A DNA stretch of 64,000 nt from SR-FBR-E99 sp963732365 (GTDB lineage: Bacteria > Bacteroidota > Bacteroidia > Bacteroidales > VadinHA17): contig CAVSZC010000005.1 of NCBI GenBank assembly GCA_963732365.1, positions 992,001-1,056,000 on the forward strand, given 5' to 3'. This document shows, in pieces, positions 21,645 to 30,358 of this stretch. Both the position numbers and the translations under genes were made by a program. Every line of letters starts with the position of its first letter. The first letter of the stretch is position 1. The notes under the pieces are model-generated. The model saw only the letters and a program-made list of their open reading frames with translations. It searched no databases and was not told the origin of the DNA.

Positions 21645-23132
21645 ATGTTACTACTTGGCATCGATTTAGGCAGTTCGTCAGTGAAGGTCTCTGTCATAGA
21701 GGGAGATACCGGAAAGACCATCTCATCAGCCTCCTATCCTCCCACGGAGATGGAAATAAAGGCCCTCAGACCCGGATGGGCTGAGCAGGATCCCGGAACA
21801 TGGTGGGATAACCTGACTGTTGCTCTCAGGACATGCCTCAAACCGCTGGGAGAAAAAAGGAAAACAATAGGCGCCATTGGTATTTCCTATCAGATGCACG
21901 GACTGGTAATCGTTGACAAAGAGGGGAAAGTGCTCAGACCTTCAATAATCTGGTGTGACAGCAGGGCGGTTGAGACAGGGAACAAGGCATTTGAAAAAAT
22001 GGGAAAAGACTTCTGTCTGCACCATCTGCTTAACTCACCTGGCAATTTCACGGCCTCAAAACTGGCCTGGGTCAGGGAGAATGAGCCGTCCATCTTCAAA
22101 AAGATACATAAGATCATGCTGCCAGGCGATTATATCGCAATGCGGCTTACAGGTGACATAAGGACTTCATTCACAGGACTTTCGGAAGGCATTTTCTGGG
22201 ACTTCAAGAGAGGCGGAATCTCACAGGAGCTGCTTGATTATTATGGCATCCCGGCAGAGTTTCTTCCTGAGGCTGTGGCTTCATTCTCAGTTCAGGGAAA
22301 TTTATCAGGAAGCATTGCAGAAGAGACGGGTCTTCAGGCCGGGATACCGGTATCATACAGGGCAGGTGATCAGCCCAACAATGCACTGTCACTGAATGTG
22401 CTGTCACCCGGAGAGGTCGCTACAACTGCCGGCACATCAGGGGTCATTTACGGTGTCACCGGTGAGATGAAATTCGATCCGCAGTCGCGCATAAACACTT
22501 TTCTTCATGTCAACCACACTGACTACAGTCCGCGACTTGGAGTGCTCCTTTGCATAAACGGGACAGGCATACTCTATTCATGGCTTAATAAGATCGCCGG
22601 TGCCGGAATGACCTACGGGCAGATGAATGAGATGTCATCAGCAGTTTCACCTGGCAGTGATGGCCTTTTTCTTCTGCCATTCGGAAACGGGGCCGAGAGG
22701 ATGCTGCGTAATGCTGATATCTCATCCTCCCTCCATGGGATCAACTTCAACATTCACGGGCAGGGTCATCTCTTCAGGGCAGCACAGGAGGCAATCGCCT
22801 ACTCTTTCAGGTTTGGCCTTGAGATAATGAAGGAGACAGGCATTAACCCTAGTGTCATCAGAGCCGGGGAATCAAACCTCTTCCAAAGCAAAGTATTCAG
22901 GGATACCCTTTCCAGCCTCACTTCCGCGGTGATAACACTCTACAACACTGACGGCTCGGCAGGAGCTGCGCGGGGTGCAGGCATAGGGTGCGGTTACTAT
23001 AAAAACGAGAAAGAGGCATTCGGAGGCCTCGAGGCCATCGGCGTAAGCGAGCCCGATAGCAGTCTTTCTGCAGTTTATGAGGCAAAATACCAGGAATGGG
23101 TGGATATTCTTGAGGATAAATTATATAAATAG
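21645..23132 (+). CDS. xylB: Xylulokinase
   Basis: 495 residues, FGGY-family sugar kinase. It phosphorylates D-xylulose to xylulose 5-phosphate for the pentose phosphate pathway. N-terminal GIDLGSSSVKV phosphate loop, RPGWAEQDPGTWW at about residues 45-57, QMHGLV near 84, catalytic-type AGDQPNNALSLN near 242 and a C-terminal GSAGAARGAG adenosine motif. These match XylB more than glycerol or gluconate kinases, and xylA follows 9 nt later, which settles the substrate by context. Confidence 0.95.
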   Translation: MLLLGIDLGSSSVKVSVIEGDTGKTISSASYPPTEMEIKALRPGWAEQDPGTWWDNLTVALRTCLKPLGEKRKTIGAIGISYQMHGLVIVDKEGKVLRPSIIWCDSRAVETGNKAFEKMGKDFCLHHLLNSPGNFTASKLAWVRENEPSIFKKIHKIMLPGDYIAMRLTGDIRTSFTGLSEGIFWDFKRGGISQELLDYYGIPAEFLPEAVASFSVQGNLSGSIAEETGLQAGIPVSYRAGDQPNNALSLNVLSPGEVATTAGTSGVIYGVTGEMKFDPQSRINTFLHVNHTDYSPRLGVLLCINGTGILYSWLNKIAGAGMTYGQMNEMSSAVSPGSDGLFLLPFGNGAERMLRNADISSSLHGINFNIHGQGHLFRAAQEAIAYSFRFGLEIMKETGINPSVIRAGESNLFQSKVFRDTLSSLTSAVITLYNTDGSAGAARGAGIGCGYYKNEKEAFGGLEAIGVSEPDSSLSAVYEAKYQEWVDILEDKLYK

Positions 23133-23141
23133 GCTTATACC

Positions 23142-24464
23142 ATGTCCAGGAAAGTGAATAAAGAAATCTTCCCCGGGATAGGGAAGATCAGGTATGAAGG
23201 GAGGGACTCCAGGAATCCCCTGGCGTTCAGATGGTATGACCCCGAGGCAAAGGTAGGCGGAAAGAAAATGAAGGAGATGCTTCGTTTTGCTGTTGCTTAC
23301 TGGCACTCATTCTGCGGCGACGGAACTGATACTTTCGGTGCAGCAACCAGGTCCTTCCCTTATGACGGCCTGACAGGTGATGACCGCATCAGGGTCAGGC
23401 TCGATATGGCCTTTGAATTCATTACGAAGATAGGAGCGCCATTCTATTGTTTTCATGATACGGATGTTGTCGGTGATGGTACCGTATTTGAAATCGAAAA
23501 GCGTCTTGAGAAGTTTGTTCCTCTGTTGAAGACAATGCAGAAGGAGACGGGGGCAAAGCTCCTCTGGGGTACCGCAAACCTCTTCAGCAATCCCCGTTAT
23601 ATGAACGGTGCTGCCACCAATCCTGATTTCAACGTGCTAACCCACGCTGCCGTGCAGCTGAAGAACGCCATTGATGCAACCATCGCCCTCGGCGGACAGG
23701 GTTATGTATTCTGGGGCGGACGCGAAGGCTATCTGTCGCTGCATAACACTGACATGAAGCGTGAGCTTGACCACCTGGCCATGATGCTGACCCTGGCACG
23801 TGACTATGGGCGCAAGAAAGGGTTCAAGGGGACGTTCTACATTGAGCCTAAGCCGATGGAGCCCACCAAGCATCAGTATGACTTCGATGCCGCAACTGTT
23901 ATAGGCTTTCTCCGCCACTACGGGCTTGACAGGGACTTCAAGCTCAACGTGGAGGTCAACCATGCCACCCTTGCCGGACACTCGTTTCAGCATGACCTGC
24001 AGACAGCGGCTGATGCCGGCATGCTTGGCAGCATAGATGCCAACAGGGGCGACTACCAGAACGGGTGGGACACCGATGAGTTCCCGACAAATATCAATGA
24101 GATCACCGAAGCTATGCTCGTTATACTTCGTGCCGGAGGCTTCACTACCGGGGGCATCAACTTTGACGCGCACGTCAGGCGTAACTCGACAGATCCTGAG
24201 GATCTGTTCATAGCCCATATCAACGGCATGGATACATTTGCAAGGGCCCTGATAATAGCCGACAGGATACTTAAAGACTCAGACTACCTTAAGATGAGGA
24301 AGTCAAGGTATTCCTCCTTCGACAGTGGTGACGGCGCCCGGTTTGAAAAAGGAAAAGTGACTCTGGAGGATCTGAGGAAAATAGCACACAGGAGCGGTGA
24401 GCCTGAGAAGATAAGCGGCAAGCAGGAACTCATTGAACAACTCATTAATATGTATATAATCTGA
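23142..24464 (+). CDS. xylA: Xylose isomerase
   Basis: 440 residues, the class II (longer) form. It interconverts D-xylose and D-xylulose with two divalent metal ions. Seen: FCFHDTD-type motif (APFYCFHDTDVVGDGT), the catalytic stretch VFWGGREGY, metal-binding FYIEPKPMEPTKHQYD, VEVNHATLAGH, and DANRGDYQNGWDTDEFP. Directly downstream of xylB and closed by a terminator, making a two-gene xylose catabolic operon. No xylose transporter or regulator lies beside it. Confidence 0.97.
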   Translation: MSRKVNKEIFPGIGKIRYEGRDSRNPLAFRWYDPEAKVGGKKMKEMLRFAVAYWHSFCGDGTDTFGAATRSFPYDGLTGDDRIRVRLDMAFEFITKIGAPFYCFHDTDVVGDGTVFEIEKRLEKFVPLLKTMQKETGAKLLWGTANLFSNPRYMNGAATNPDFNVLTHAAVQLKNAIDATIALGGQGYVFWGGREGYLSLHNTDMKRELDHLAMMLTLARDYGRKKGFKGTFYIEPKPMEPTKHQYDFDAATVIGFLRHYGLDRDFKLNVEVNHATLAGHSFQHDLQTAADAGMLGSIDANRGDYQNGWDTDEFPTNINEITEAMLVILRAGGFTTGGINFDAHVRRNSTDPEDLFIAHINGMDTFARALIIADRILKDSDYLKMRKSRYSSFDSGDGARFEKGKVTLEDLRKIAHRSGEPEKISGKQELIEQLINMYII

Positions 24465-24492
24465 CAGGCCGGGGAGACTGAGGTATGTTAAT

Positions 24493-24523
24493 AAAACGGA
24501 AGTTGCCCTCTTCCGTTTTTTTT
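24493..24523 (+). terminator. Intrinsic terminator after xylBA
   Basis: AAAACGGAAG (24493-24502) pairs with CTTCCGTTTT (24510-24519) around a 7-nt loop, followed by a run of eight T. Its presence shows that the next gene must start downstream of it. Confidence 0.9.
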
Positions 24524-24553
24524 ATTATCTTTTCTCACATATTGCGAGGCAGC

Positions 24554-26353
24554 ATGAAAATGAAACTTCTGACATCAAGAGAGCTGGCGAAGGCAACAAA
24601 CCTTGATATGCCGGGTGGTGTTTTTATAGCAGAGGCCCTTATGCAGATCTTTCGCTACAACAAGCTTAACAGAGTCTACTCATCAGCCTATGACAGCGAC
24701 CCTGTTGTCTTTATCAACTCCATCCTTGATCAGCTCGACATAAAATATGAAGTCCCGGAGAAGGATATGGAAAACATCCTCTCCGAAGGACCATTCATTA
24801 CGGTGTCGAATCATCCTTTCGGGGGCATTGATGCCCTTATATTACTGAAGATAATCACTTCCCGCCGCAATGACATCAAGGGTATGGCAAACTTCCTTCT
24901 GCAGAAGATTGATCCTCTGAAGGAATATGTTCTGCCGGTCAATCCTTTCGAGACGCGCAAGGATGTGAAGTCGTCATTCAAAGGTCTCAAGGAAGGATTG
25001 AATTTTCTTAAGGAAGGACATGTGGTGGCTATCTTTCCTGCGGGAGAAGTTTCAACCTATCAGTCGGAATCAAATATTATTATTGACCGTGAATGGCAGG
25101 AGCCGGCGCTGAAGTTCATGAAGCTGGCCGAGGTACCTGTGGTGCCGGTATATTTTCACGGTACGAATTCACGCTGGTTTCATATACTGGGAAGGATCCA
25201 TCCTTTGTTGCGGACGGCGAAGCTGGCCTCGGAGTTGTTTAACAAGCGCCACAAGATCATCAGGGTGCGTATCGGCAAACCTGTCACAGTCAGGGAGCAG
25301 GCTGAATTTCATGATATTGCCCGTTACGGACGCTACCTCAGGGCCAGGACTTATTCTCTTGGCTCAACGCTTGAGGCCCGCCATTTCTTCCCGAACCTCA
25401 GGCAGCGCCGTAGCAAGAGACAGGTACCGGTGGCTGATCCTGTCGACAAGGCAAAGCTCCGTGATGAGTTCAACAGCGTCAGGCAGGCTCATGAGCTCTT
25501 CTCCAGTAAAAACTTCAGCGTCCTGTTTGCTCCGACACGTGTCATCCCAAACATTTTCCGGGAGATAGGAAGATTGCGGGAGATGACATTCAGAGCCGTA
25601 GGAGAGGGAACCAACAGAGCAGCCGATATTGACGAGTACGACTTTTATTATCACCACCTGGTGATATGGGACATCGATACTGACTCTGTTGTGGGAGCCT
25701 ACAGGCTGGGCAAGGGAAAGGAGATCCTAAGCCAGTATGGCATCAAGGGATTCTACATAAACTCCCTGTTCAGGATCAGCAAGGCTTTTGAGCCTTACCT
25801 GCATGAGTCTATTGAACTGGGCAGATCGTTTATTGTGCCTGAATACCAGCGCAAGCCTCTCTCCCTCTTCCTCCTCTGGAAGGGGCTTCTGTCGGTTCTG
25901 CTTACACATGTTGATTACAGATATCTTATCGGGCCGGTAAGTATAAGCAATGACTTTTCCGTTTTTTCCAAATCGCTCATAGTCGAGTTCATCAGGAATA
26001 ACCACTTTGATGATGACATGGCTCGATATATCAAGTCCAGAAAAGAGTTCAATCCTCAGTTTGACCCCCGTTTTGACAGTCGAATCATTATTGACAATGC
26101 CGAGAATGACATCAGCAAGGTGGAAAAGGTTGTCAGTGATGTCGACGGCGGTTACAGGATACCGGTACTGCTGAAGAAATACCTTGAAGTGAATGCGAAG
26201 ATAATAGGCTTTAATGTCGACCCCGACTTTAACAACTGTCTTGACGGACTGATCATGCTGGATGTTTATAAATTCCCTGTTGATTTTGTCAGGGCGCTGT
26301 CAAAGGATATGAGTGAGGAAAATGTCAGGATGCGGTTCAGCGGCAACCAATAG
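24554..26353 (+). CDS. Fused O-acyltransferase / N-acyltransferase, OlsF-type amino-acid-lipid synthase
   Basis: About 599 residues from the ATG at 24554 (GAGG 7 nt upstream); a longer frame from 24485 would include the xylA terminator. N-terminal half: a PlsC/lysophospholipid acyltransferase domain with NHPFGGID at about 86-93, FPAGEVS and a PVYFHGTNSRWF substrate region. C-terminal half: an OlsB/hemolysin-like GNAT fold, with DEYDFYYHHLVIWD, VVGAYRLG and ELGRSFIVPEYQRKPLSLFL. In Bacteroides the two activities that build glycine lipids are separate adjacent genes, while OlsF in some Flavobacteria and gammaproteobacteria is a fusion that makes ornithine lipids. The product here is a membrane aminolipid; which amino acid is used is not readable. 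Confidence 0.8.
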   Translation: MKMKLLTSRELAKATNLDMPGGVFIAEALMQIFRYNKLNRVYSSAYDSDPVVFINSILDQLDIKYEVPEKDMENILSEGPFITVSNHPFGGIDALILLKIITSRRNDIKGMANFLLQKIDPLKEYVLPVNPFETRKDVKSSFKGLKEGLNFLKEGHVVAIFPAGEVSTYQSESNIIIDREWQEPALKFMKLAEVPVVPVYFHGTNSRWFHILGRIHPLLRTAKLASELFNKRHKIIRVRIGKPVTVREQAEFHDIARYGRYLRARTYSLGSTLEARHFFPNLRQRRSKRQVPVADPVDKAKLRDEFNSVRQAHELFSSKNFSVLFAPTRVIPNIFREIGRLREMTFRAVGEGTNRAADIDEYDFYYHHLVIWDIDTDSVVGAYRLGKGKEILSQYGIKGFYINSLFRISKAFEPYLHESIELGRSFIVPEYQRKPLSLFLLWKGLLSVLLTHVDYRYLIGPVSISNDFSVFSKSLIVEFIRNNHFDDDMARYIKSRKEFNPQFDPRFDSRIIIDNAENDISKVEKVVSDVDGGYRIPVLLKKYLEVNAKIIGFNVDPDFNNCLDGLIMLDVYKFPVDFVRALSKDMSEENVRMRFSGNQ

Positions 26354-26355
26354 AA

Positions 26356-26376
26356 AACCCGGCTCGGGGCCGGGTT
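26356..26376 (-). terminator. Hairpin terminator after the ppiD-like gene
   Basis: AACCCGGC (26356-26363) pairs with GCCGGGTT (26369-26376). On the minus strand it is followed by TTTTC, so it best serves the convergent ppiD-like gene; it may also stop the plus-strand gene. Confidence 0.6.
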
Positions 26377-26417
26377 CCTCATCTTAACAGAGACAGACAA
26401 CCAGCCTGCCGCTTATA

Positions 26418-28538
26418 TTAATAGAACTTATATCTCTGGTCAACAACCTCTTTCTTATCACGGATGGCCTGGTAGGCTTCATATGAGGCGCGTATCTCAT
26501 AGTTTGAGCCGAGCCTCTCGCGTATGAGCGCCAGGTCTTCAGCCTGTGAAGGGGCTGCTGTATTTACTACATACATGAAGACTCCATTGTTGCCTGTAAC
26601 AGGTTTGGAGAGCACACCTGCCTCGGAGGCTGATGCTGCGGCTATCAGACCTGGTTCTATTCCCGCTCCCGGGATAGAAAATGACCTGAAATTGATACCT
26701 GCGGCATCCTGTACAGTAGTGTTGTAGTATGCAGCGATATCATATATCGTTTTTACTTCAGCTGCCAGCTTCTTCATCTCTTCGGAAATGATCTCACCCT
26801 TCTTCTTTTTGGCGAGGATGAACCGTATATCCGAAGAAACCGATTCTACAGGAGCTATACCCTCTTCCTGTACACGTGTGCAATAAGCCACCACATACAT
26901 TTCAGGCAGTTCGAATACAGCCTGGCTGCTGCCGTCAAGGACTATCTCACCCTCCTTGCTGTACTGGAACAGTGACATTACCAGTCCCCGTGACTGAGTC
27001 AGCCCCGGCAGCTCCTTCTGATCAGGTGTGACATTCAACGCCAGTTTCTTGTTAAGGTTGCCGTCTGCAACAGCTTTGTTGAATTTCTCATAAGTGTTAT
27101 TGGTACCGGCAAACTGTGACGCCTCGGCATAGATCCGTTGGGTTGTAGTGCTGCTGGGTATCACCTTGCGGTCAACAATGCCAATATCATATTTCTTGAC
27201 ACCGGGGCTCTGGTCTATGATCTTTATGATGTGCAGCCCGAAGTTTGTTTCAACCGTCACCAGTTCTCCCTTCTTGCTGCTGAAACATGCATTATTAAAA
27301 GGAACAACCATCATTCCCTCGCTGAACCAGCCGAGGTCACCTCCGACCTGTGCCGAACCCTGGTCATCGGAATTGGCCATGGCGAGCAGGTTGAAGTCAA
27401 TACCTGATTTGACCAGCTGTATGAGACTGTCAGCTTCTCTTTTGGCCTGTGCCATGCTCCTGCCAGCGTTTGGGGACAGGAGAATATGAGCAGCTCTGAC
27501 TGAATCAGGGCGATTGGCTATATCAATTATGCGTGCGATTTTATAAGTACCATCTTCAAAGTAAGGGCCGAACACAGCAGATCTATCCTCTGACTTCGCC
27601 AGATCACGAAGGCCTTCGGGCAGCGCTGAGAGCGTTTGATAGAATCCTGTATGACGGGTGTCTGCATTGAGATTGATGTACTGAGCCAGGTCTGTTGCCT
27701 CTGCAAAATGAACCTTCTCATCTGTGGCCCATCTCTCTGCTTCCTTCAGGTCTTCCTCCGAGGGCTTTATCTCAAAAGCGATATATTCCATGTCCCTCTG
27801 GGCCGGACGCTTAAAACTCTCCTTATGATCATCGTAATACTTCCGTATCTCGTCAGAGGTTACATTGATGCTGCTGTCAGGAACAGCTGCATAGTTGCGC
27901 GAAACATAGCTGAAACTAACAGTATTGCCTGCAAGTGAAGCTTCATATTCTGACTGTTTGCCGGTGACATACAGCCCTTTTGACATGAGGGTCACCAGTT
28001 TTGAATTCAGTCTGTCATTCAGTATCTGGTCCTCGAAGAAGAGCCAGTATCTCTTTGTAGCATCATCAGTCTCGGTAGCCTTGAGGAAGTTTATAAGAAA
28101 AGACTCGTTGAACATGCCGGTCTGAGGATCGGTGAAGAGCTGCCTAACAATAGGATGAGGATTCTCACCGAAAACCAGAGTCTCCATCTCTTCCGGACTA
28201 ACAGCGATACCGGCTGTACGGTATGTCTTACCCATGAGCCTGTCAGAAAGCATCTGCTGCCAGATCTGTTCCCTGATGCTCAGCGCCATCTCCTCGTTGA
28301 TCTCGGTATTGCCTGACATCTTGTATATCTCCGTCAGTTCCTGCACCCTGGTCTCAAATTCCTGGTATGATACTGTCTCCCCGTCTATCCGGGCAAGCTC
28401 ATAGATTTTTTTCGCCTGGCGCCTCTGCGAATTACCGCTTCCGAAGAAATCACTGACAACAAAAAGAAGCAGTGAAAGCCCTATCACACCTGCCACCAGG
28501 GGACCTGCCTTCTCTCTTAAAGTCTGAAGTACTGACAT
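26418..28538 (-). CDS. PpiD-like periplasmic peptidyl-prolyl isomerase/chaperone
   Basis: 706 residues. One N-terminal membrane helix (about 13-31) anchors it to the inner membrane, followed by a SurA_N-like helical chaperone segment and a parvulin (PpiC) domain at about 345-445. The latter shows VRAAHILLSPN, LAMANSDDQGSAQVGGDLGW and FGLHIIKI. A second, degenerate C-terminal parvulin-like region follows. Family members help outer-membrane and secreted proteins fold as they leave the Sec translocon. It is monocistronic, divergent from the formate dehydrogenase genes. Confidence 0.9.
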   Translation of the reverse strand: MSVLQTLREKAGPLVAGVIGLSLLLFVVSDFFGSGNSQRRQAKKIYELARIDGETVSYQEFETRVQELTEIYKMSGNTEINEEMALSIREQIWQQMLSDRLMGKTYRTAGIAVSPEEMETLVFGENPHPIVRQLFTDPQTGMFNESFLINFLKATETDDATKRYWLFFEDQILNDRLNSKLVTLMSKGLYVTGKQSEYEASLAGNTVSFSYVSRNYAAVPDSSINVTSDEIRKYYDDHKESFKRPAQRDMEYIAFEIKPSEEDLKEAERWATDEKVHFAEATDLAQYINLNADTRHTGFYQTLSALPEGLRDLAKSEDRSAVFGPYFEDGTYKIARIIDIANRPDSVRAAHILLSPNAGRSMAQAKREADSLIQLVKSGIDFNLLAMANSDDQGSAQVGGDLGWFSEGMMVVPFNNACFSSKKGELVTVETNFGLHIIKIIDQSPGVKKYDIGIVDRKVIPSSTTTQRIYAEASQFAGTNNTYEKFNKAVADGNLNKKLALNVTPDQKELPGLTQSRGLVMSLFQYSKEGEIVLDGSSQAVFELPEMYVVAYCTRVQEEGIAPVESVSSDIRFILAKKKKGEIISEEMKKLAAEVKTIYDIAAYYNTTVQDAAGINFRSFSIPGAGIEPGLIAAASASEAGVLSKPVTGNNGVFMYVVNTAAPSQAEDLALIRERLGSNYEIRASYEAYQAIRDKKEVVDQRYKFY

Positions 28539-28585
28539 CTATTGACTATTTAAATGATTGGTTGTAGCTTTTAAAATACAGGCGA

Positions 28586-28593
28586 CAAATATA
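28586..28593 (-). promoter_or_regulatory. Putative -7 element for the ppiD-like gene
   Basis: Read on the minus strand this is TATATTTG, matching TAnnTTTG, about 48 nt before the start at 28538. The upstream TTTTG copies are not at ideal spacing, so confidence is moderate. Confidence 0.4.
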
Positions 28594-28727
28594 ACAAAAT
28601 TCAGCAAAACAAAAGGGAACCGCTGATTCTGATTTCTGCCTCCGGTGAAAATGTGATAATTCTCATTTTTCATAGATATCTTGCACCTAATTAATACCTT
28701 GAAACCGGTTACCATAAAATTAAGCTT

Positions 28728-30347
28728 ATGTCGAAGAACCTGAGAGGCCTGTCCGGGAGAACAGGGCCTGTAAATGGGTTATATGAAGAGATAGTGAGGG
28801 CCGTCACTGAAGATCATGAAAAAAAGGATGAAAAGCTGGCTTTTCTATCCGGCAGGTTCATGACAGGGACGTCAGCCGTGCTGGGAGTAAGCTCCTTCTA
28901 CGATTTTCTTCATGCCGGACATATCGGTAAGAAAGCATTTATGTGTGACGGAACGGCCTGCCTTACATCAGGAAAGCAGGCCGCGGTCAGTAGAGAGTTG
29001 CTTGGCAGATACGATGAGAGCGAGATTGGTACGGTGTCATGTCTTGGCCATTGTCATTCAAATGACGCCGTGCTTGTCAACGGCGAGGTTGTCACGGCAG
29101 GGAAGGACCGCCTGGCAGGTAGTCTGCGGACTGACTCCAATGTCGGCCGTCCGGTACTGCTGGCTAAGACAGGGAACATAAGGGATTATTATTCCCCGGC
29201 AGGCCGCGGGGCAGTCGATTTTGATGAAGCTCTCTCTGAGCTTGAGCGTTCAGGCCTCAGGGGAAGAGGAGGAGCAGGGTTCCCGTTTCATATAAAAGTA
29301 AGATCGTCACGTGATGCAACCGCGTCACAGAAATATATTGTCTGCAATGCTGACGAGGGAGATCCCGGGGCCTTTTCTGACAAGTGGCTCCTCGAAGAGC
29401 GGCCTCATTCGGTTCTCTTCGGCATGCTGATGACGGGCCTTATCACTGGCGCTGATACCGGCATCCTTTATATCCGTGGCGAGTATCCTCTTGCTGTAAA
29501 GCTGACCAGGGAGGCAGTGCGGGAGATTGAAGAGGAAGGGATAATAACAGGATCAGATGGGGTTCGGGGATTACGTTTCAGGTTTCATGTGGTGGAGGGA
29601 TCAGGAGCCTATATATGCGGAGAGGAGACGTCGCTTCTCAATTCGCTTGAGGGCCTCAGACCTGAGGTGCGCACGCGGCCGCCTTTCCCTGCCGTCTACG
29701 GACTCTTTGGCAAACCGACTGTACTGAGCAATGTTGAGACATTTGCCAATATTCACTTTATACTCAGGGAGGGAGGCAGGACCTGGGCTTCATTTGGGAC
29801 AGAGAAATCTCCCGGCACGAAGCTGGTGTCACTCGACGGAGCGTTCAGCAAACCGGGTCTTCTTGAGGTAAGGATGGGGACCCCGCTCAGGACTATCATC
29901 GATGAGATGGGAGGCGGAACGCGCTACCCGGTAAAGGCATTCCAGATAGGAGGGCCGCTGGGCGGGCTTGTGCCAGCAGAAAAGATCGATGATCTTACAC
30001 TTGATTTTGAATCGTTCAGCCGCGAAGGATTCCTTCTTGGCCATGCCAGCATAGTGTCTGTCCCTGAGAGCTTCCCGCTGATCAGGCTTGTTGAACATCT
30101 CTTTGAGTTTACCATGAAGGAGTCATGCGGCAAGTGCTTCCCCTGCCGGCTGGGTTCTGCAAGAGGACTGGAGCTGCTGTCTGAAGCCGCGGTCAGGGGT
30201 AAAAAGATCGAGCGTGAGCTATTTGATGACCTGCTCGAGACGATGCAGATAGGCTCTCTATGCGCACTCGGAGGAGGACTGCCTCTTCCCGTGAGGAATG
30301 CCCTGCAGTATTTCAGCCATGAGCTTGATGAATACTTTACAGCCTGA
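28728..30347 (+). CDS. NuoE-NuoF fusion, diaphorase subunit of NAD-linked formate dehydrogenase
   Basis: 539 residues. The first about 120 residues are a NuoE/thioredoxin-like [2Fe-2S] domain (CDGTACLTSGK and SCLGHCHSND give four Cys). A NuoF-like flavoprotein follows: GLRGRGGAGFP FMN/NAD site near 185, NADEGDPGAFSD, GAYICGEETSLL. A C-terminal [4Fe-4S] motif SCGKCFPC plus a distal Cys (GSLCALGGG) closes it. It passes electrons between NAD(H) and the FeS chain of the catalytic subunit encoded 11 nt downstream. Subunits of this type occur in NAD-dependent and in electron-bifurcating formate dehydrogenases and hydrogenases; the downstream gene decides for formate. Confidence 0.9.
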   Translation: MSKNLRGLSGRTGPVNGLYEEIVRAVTEDHEKKDEKLAFLSGRFMTGTSAVLGVSSFYDFLHAGHIGKKAFMCDGTACLTSGKQAAVSRELLGRYDESEIGTVSCLGHCHSNDAVLVNGEVVTAGKDRLAGSLRTDSNVGRPVLLAKTGNIRDYYSPAGRGAVDFDEALSELERSGLRGRGGAGFPFHIKVRSSRDATASQKYIVCNADEGDPGAFSDKWLLEERPHSVLFGMLMTGLITGADTGILYIRGEYPLAVKLTREAVREIEEEGIITGSDGVRGLRFRFHVVEGSGAYICGEETSLLNSLEGLRPEVRTRPPFPAVYGLFGKPTVLSNVETFANIHFILREGGRTWASFGTEKSPGTKLVSLDGAFSKPGLLEVRMGTPLRTIIDEMGGGTRYPVKAFQIGGPLGGLVPAEKIDDLTLDFESFSREGFLLGHASIVSVPESFPLIRLVEHLFEFTMKESCGKCFPCRLGSARGLELLSEAAVRGKKIERELFDDLLETMQIGSLCALGGGLPLPVRNALQYFSHELDEYFTA

Positions 30348-30358
30348 AAGCAAAAGCG

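Noticed and set aside
23637..24218. 193-codon antisense frame in xylA
   Set aside because: It is a shadow of a clearly conserved xylose isomerase.
24485..24553. N-terminal extension of the acyltransferase
   Set aside because: This stretch is the xylBA terminator; an ATG with GAGG upstream lies at 24554.
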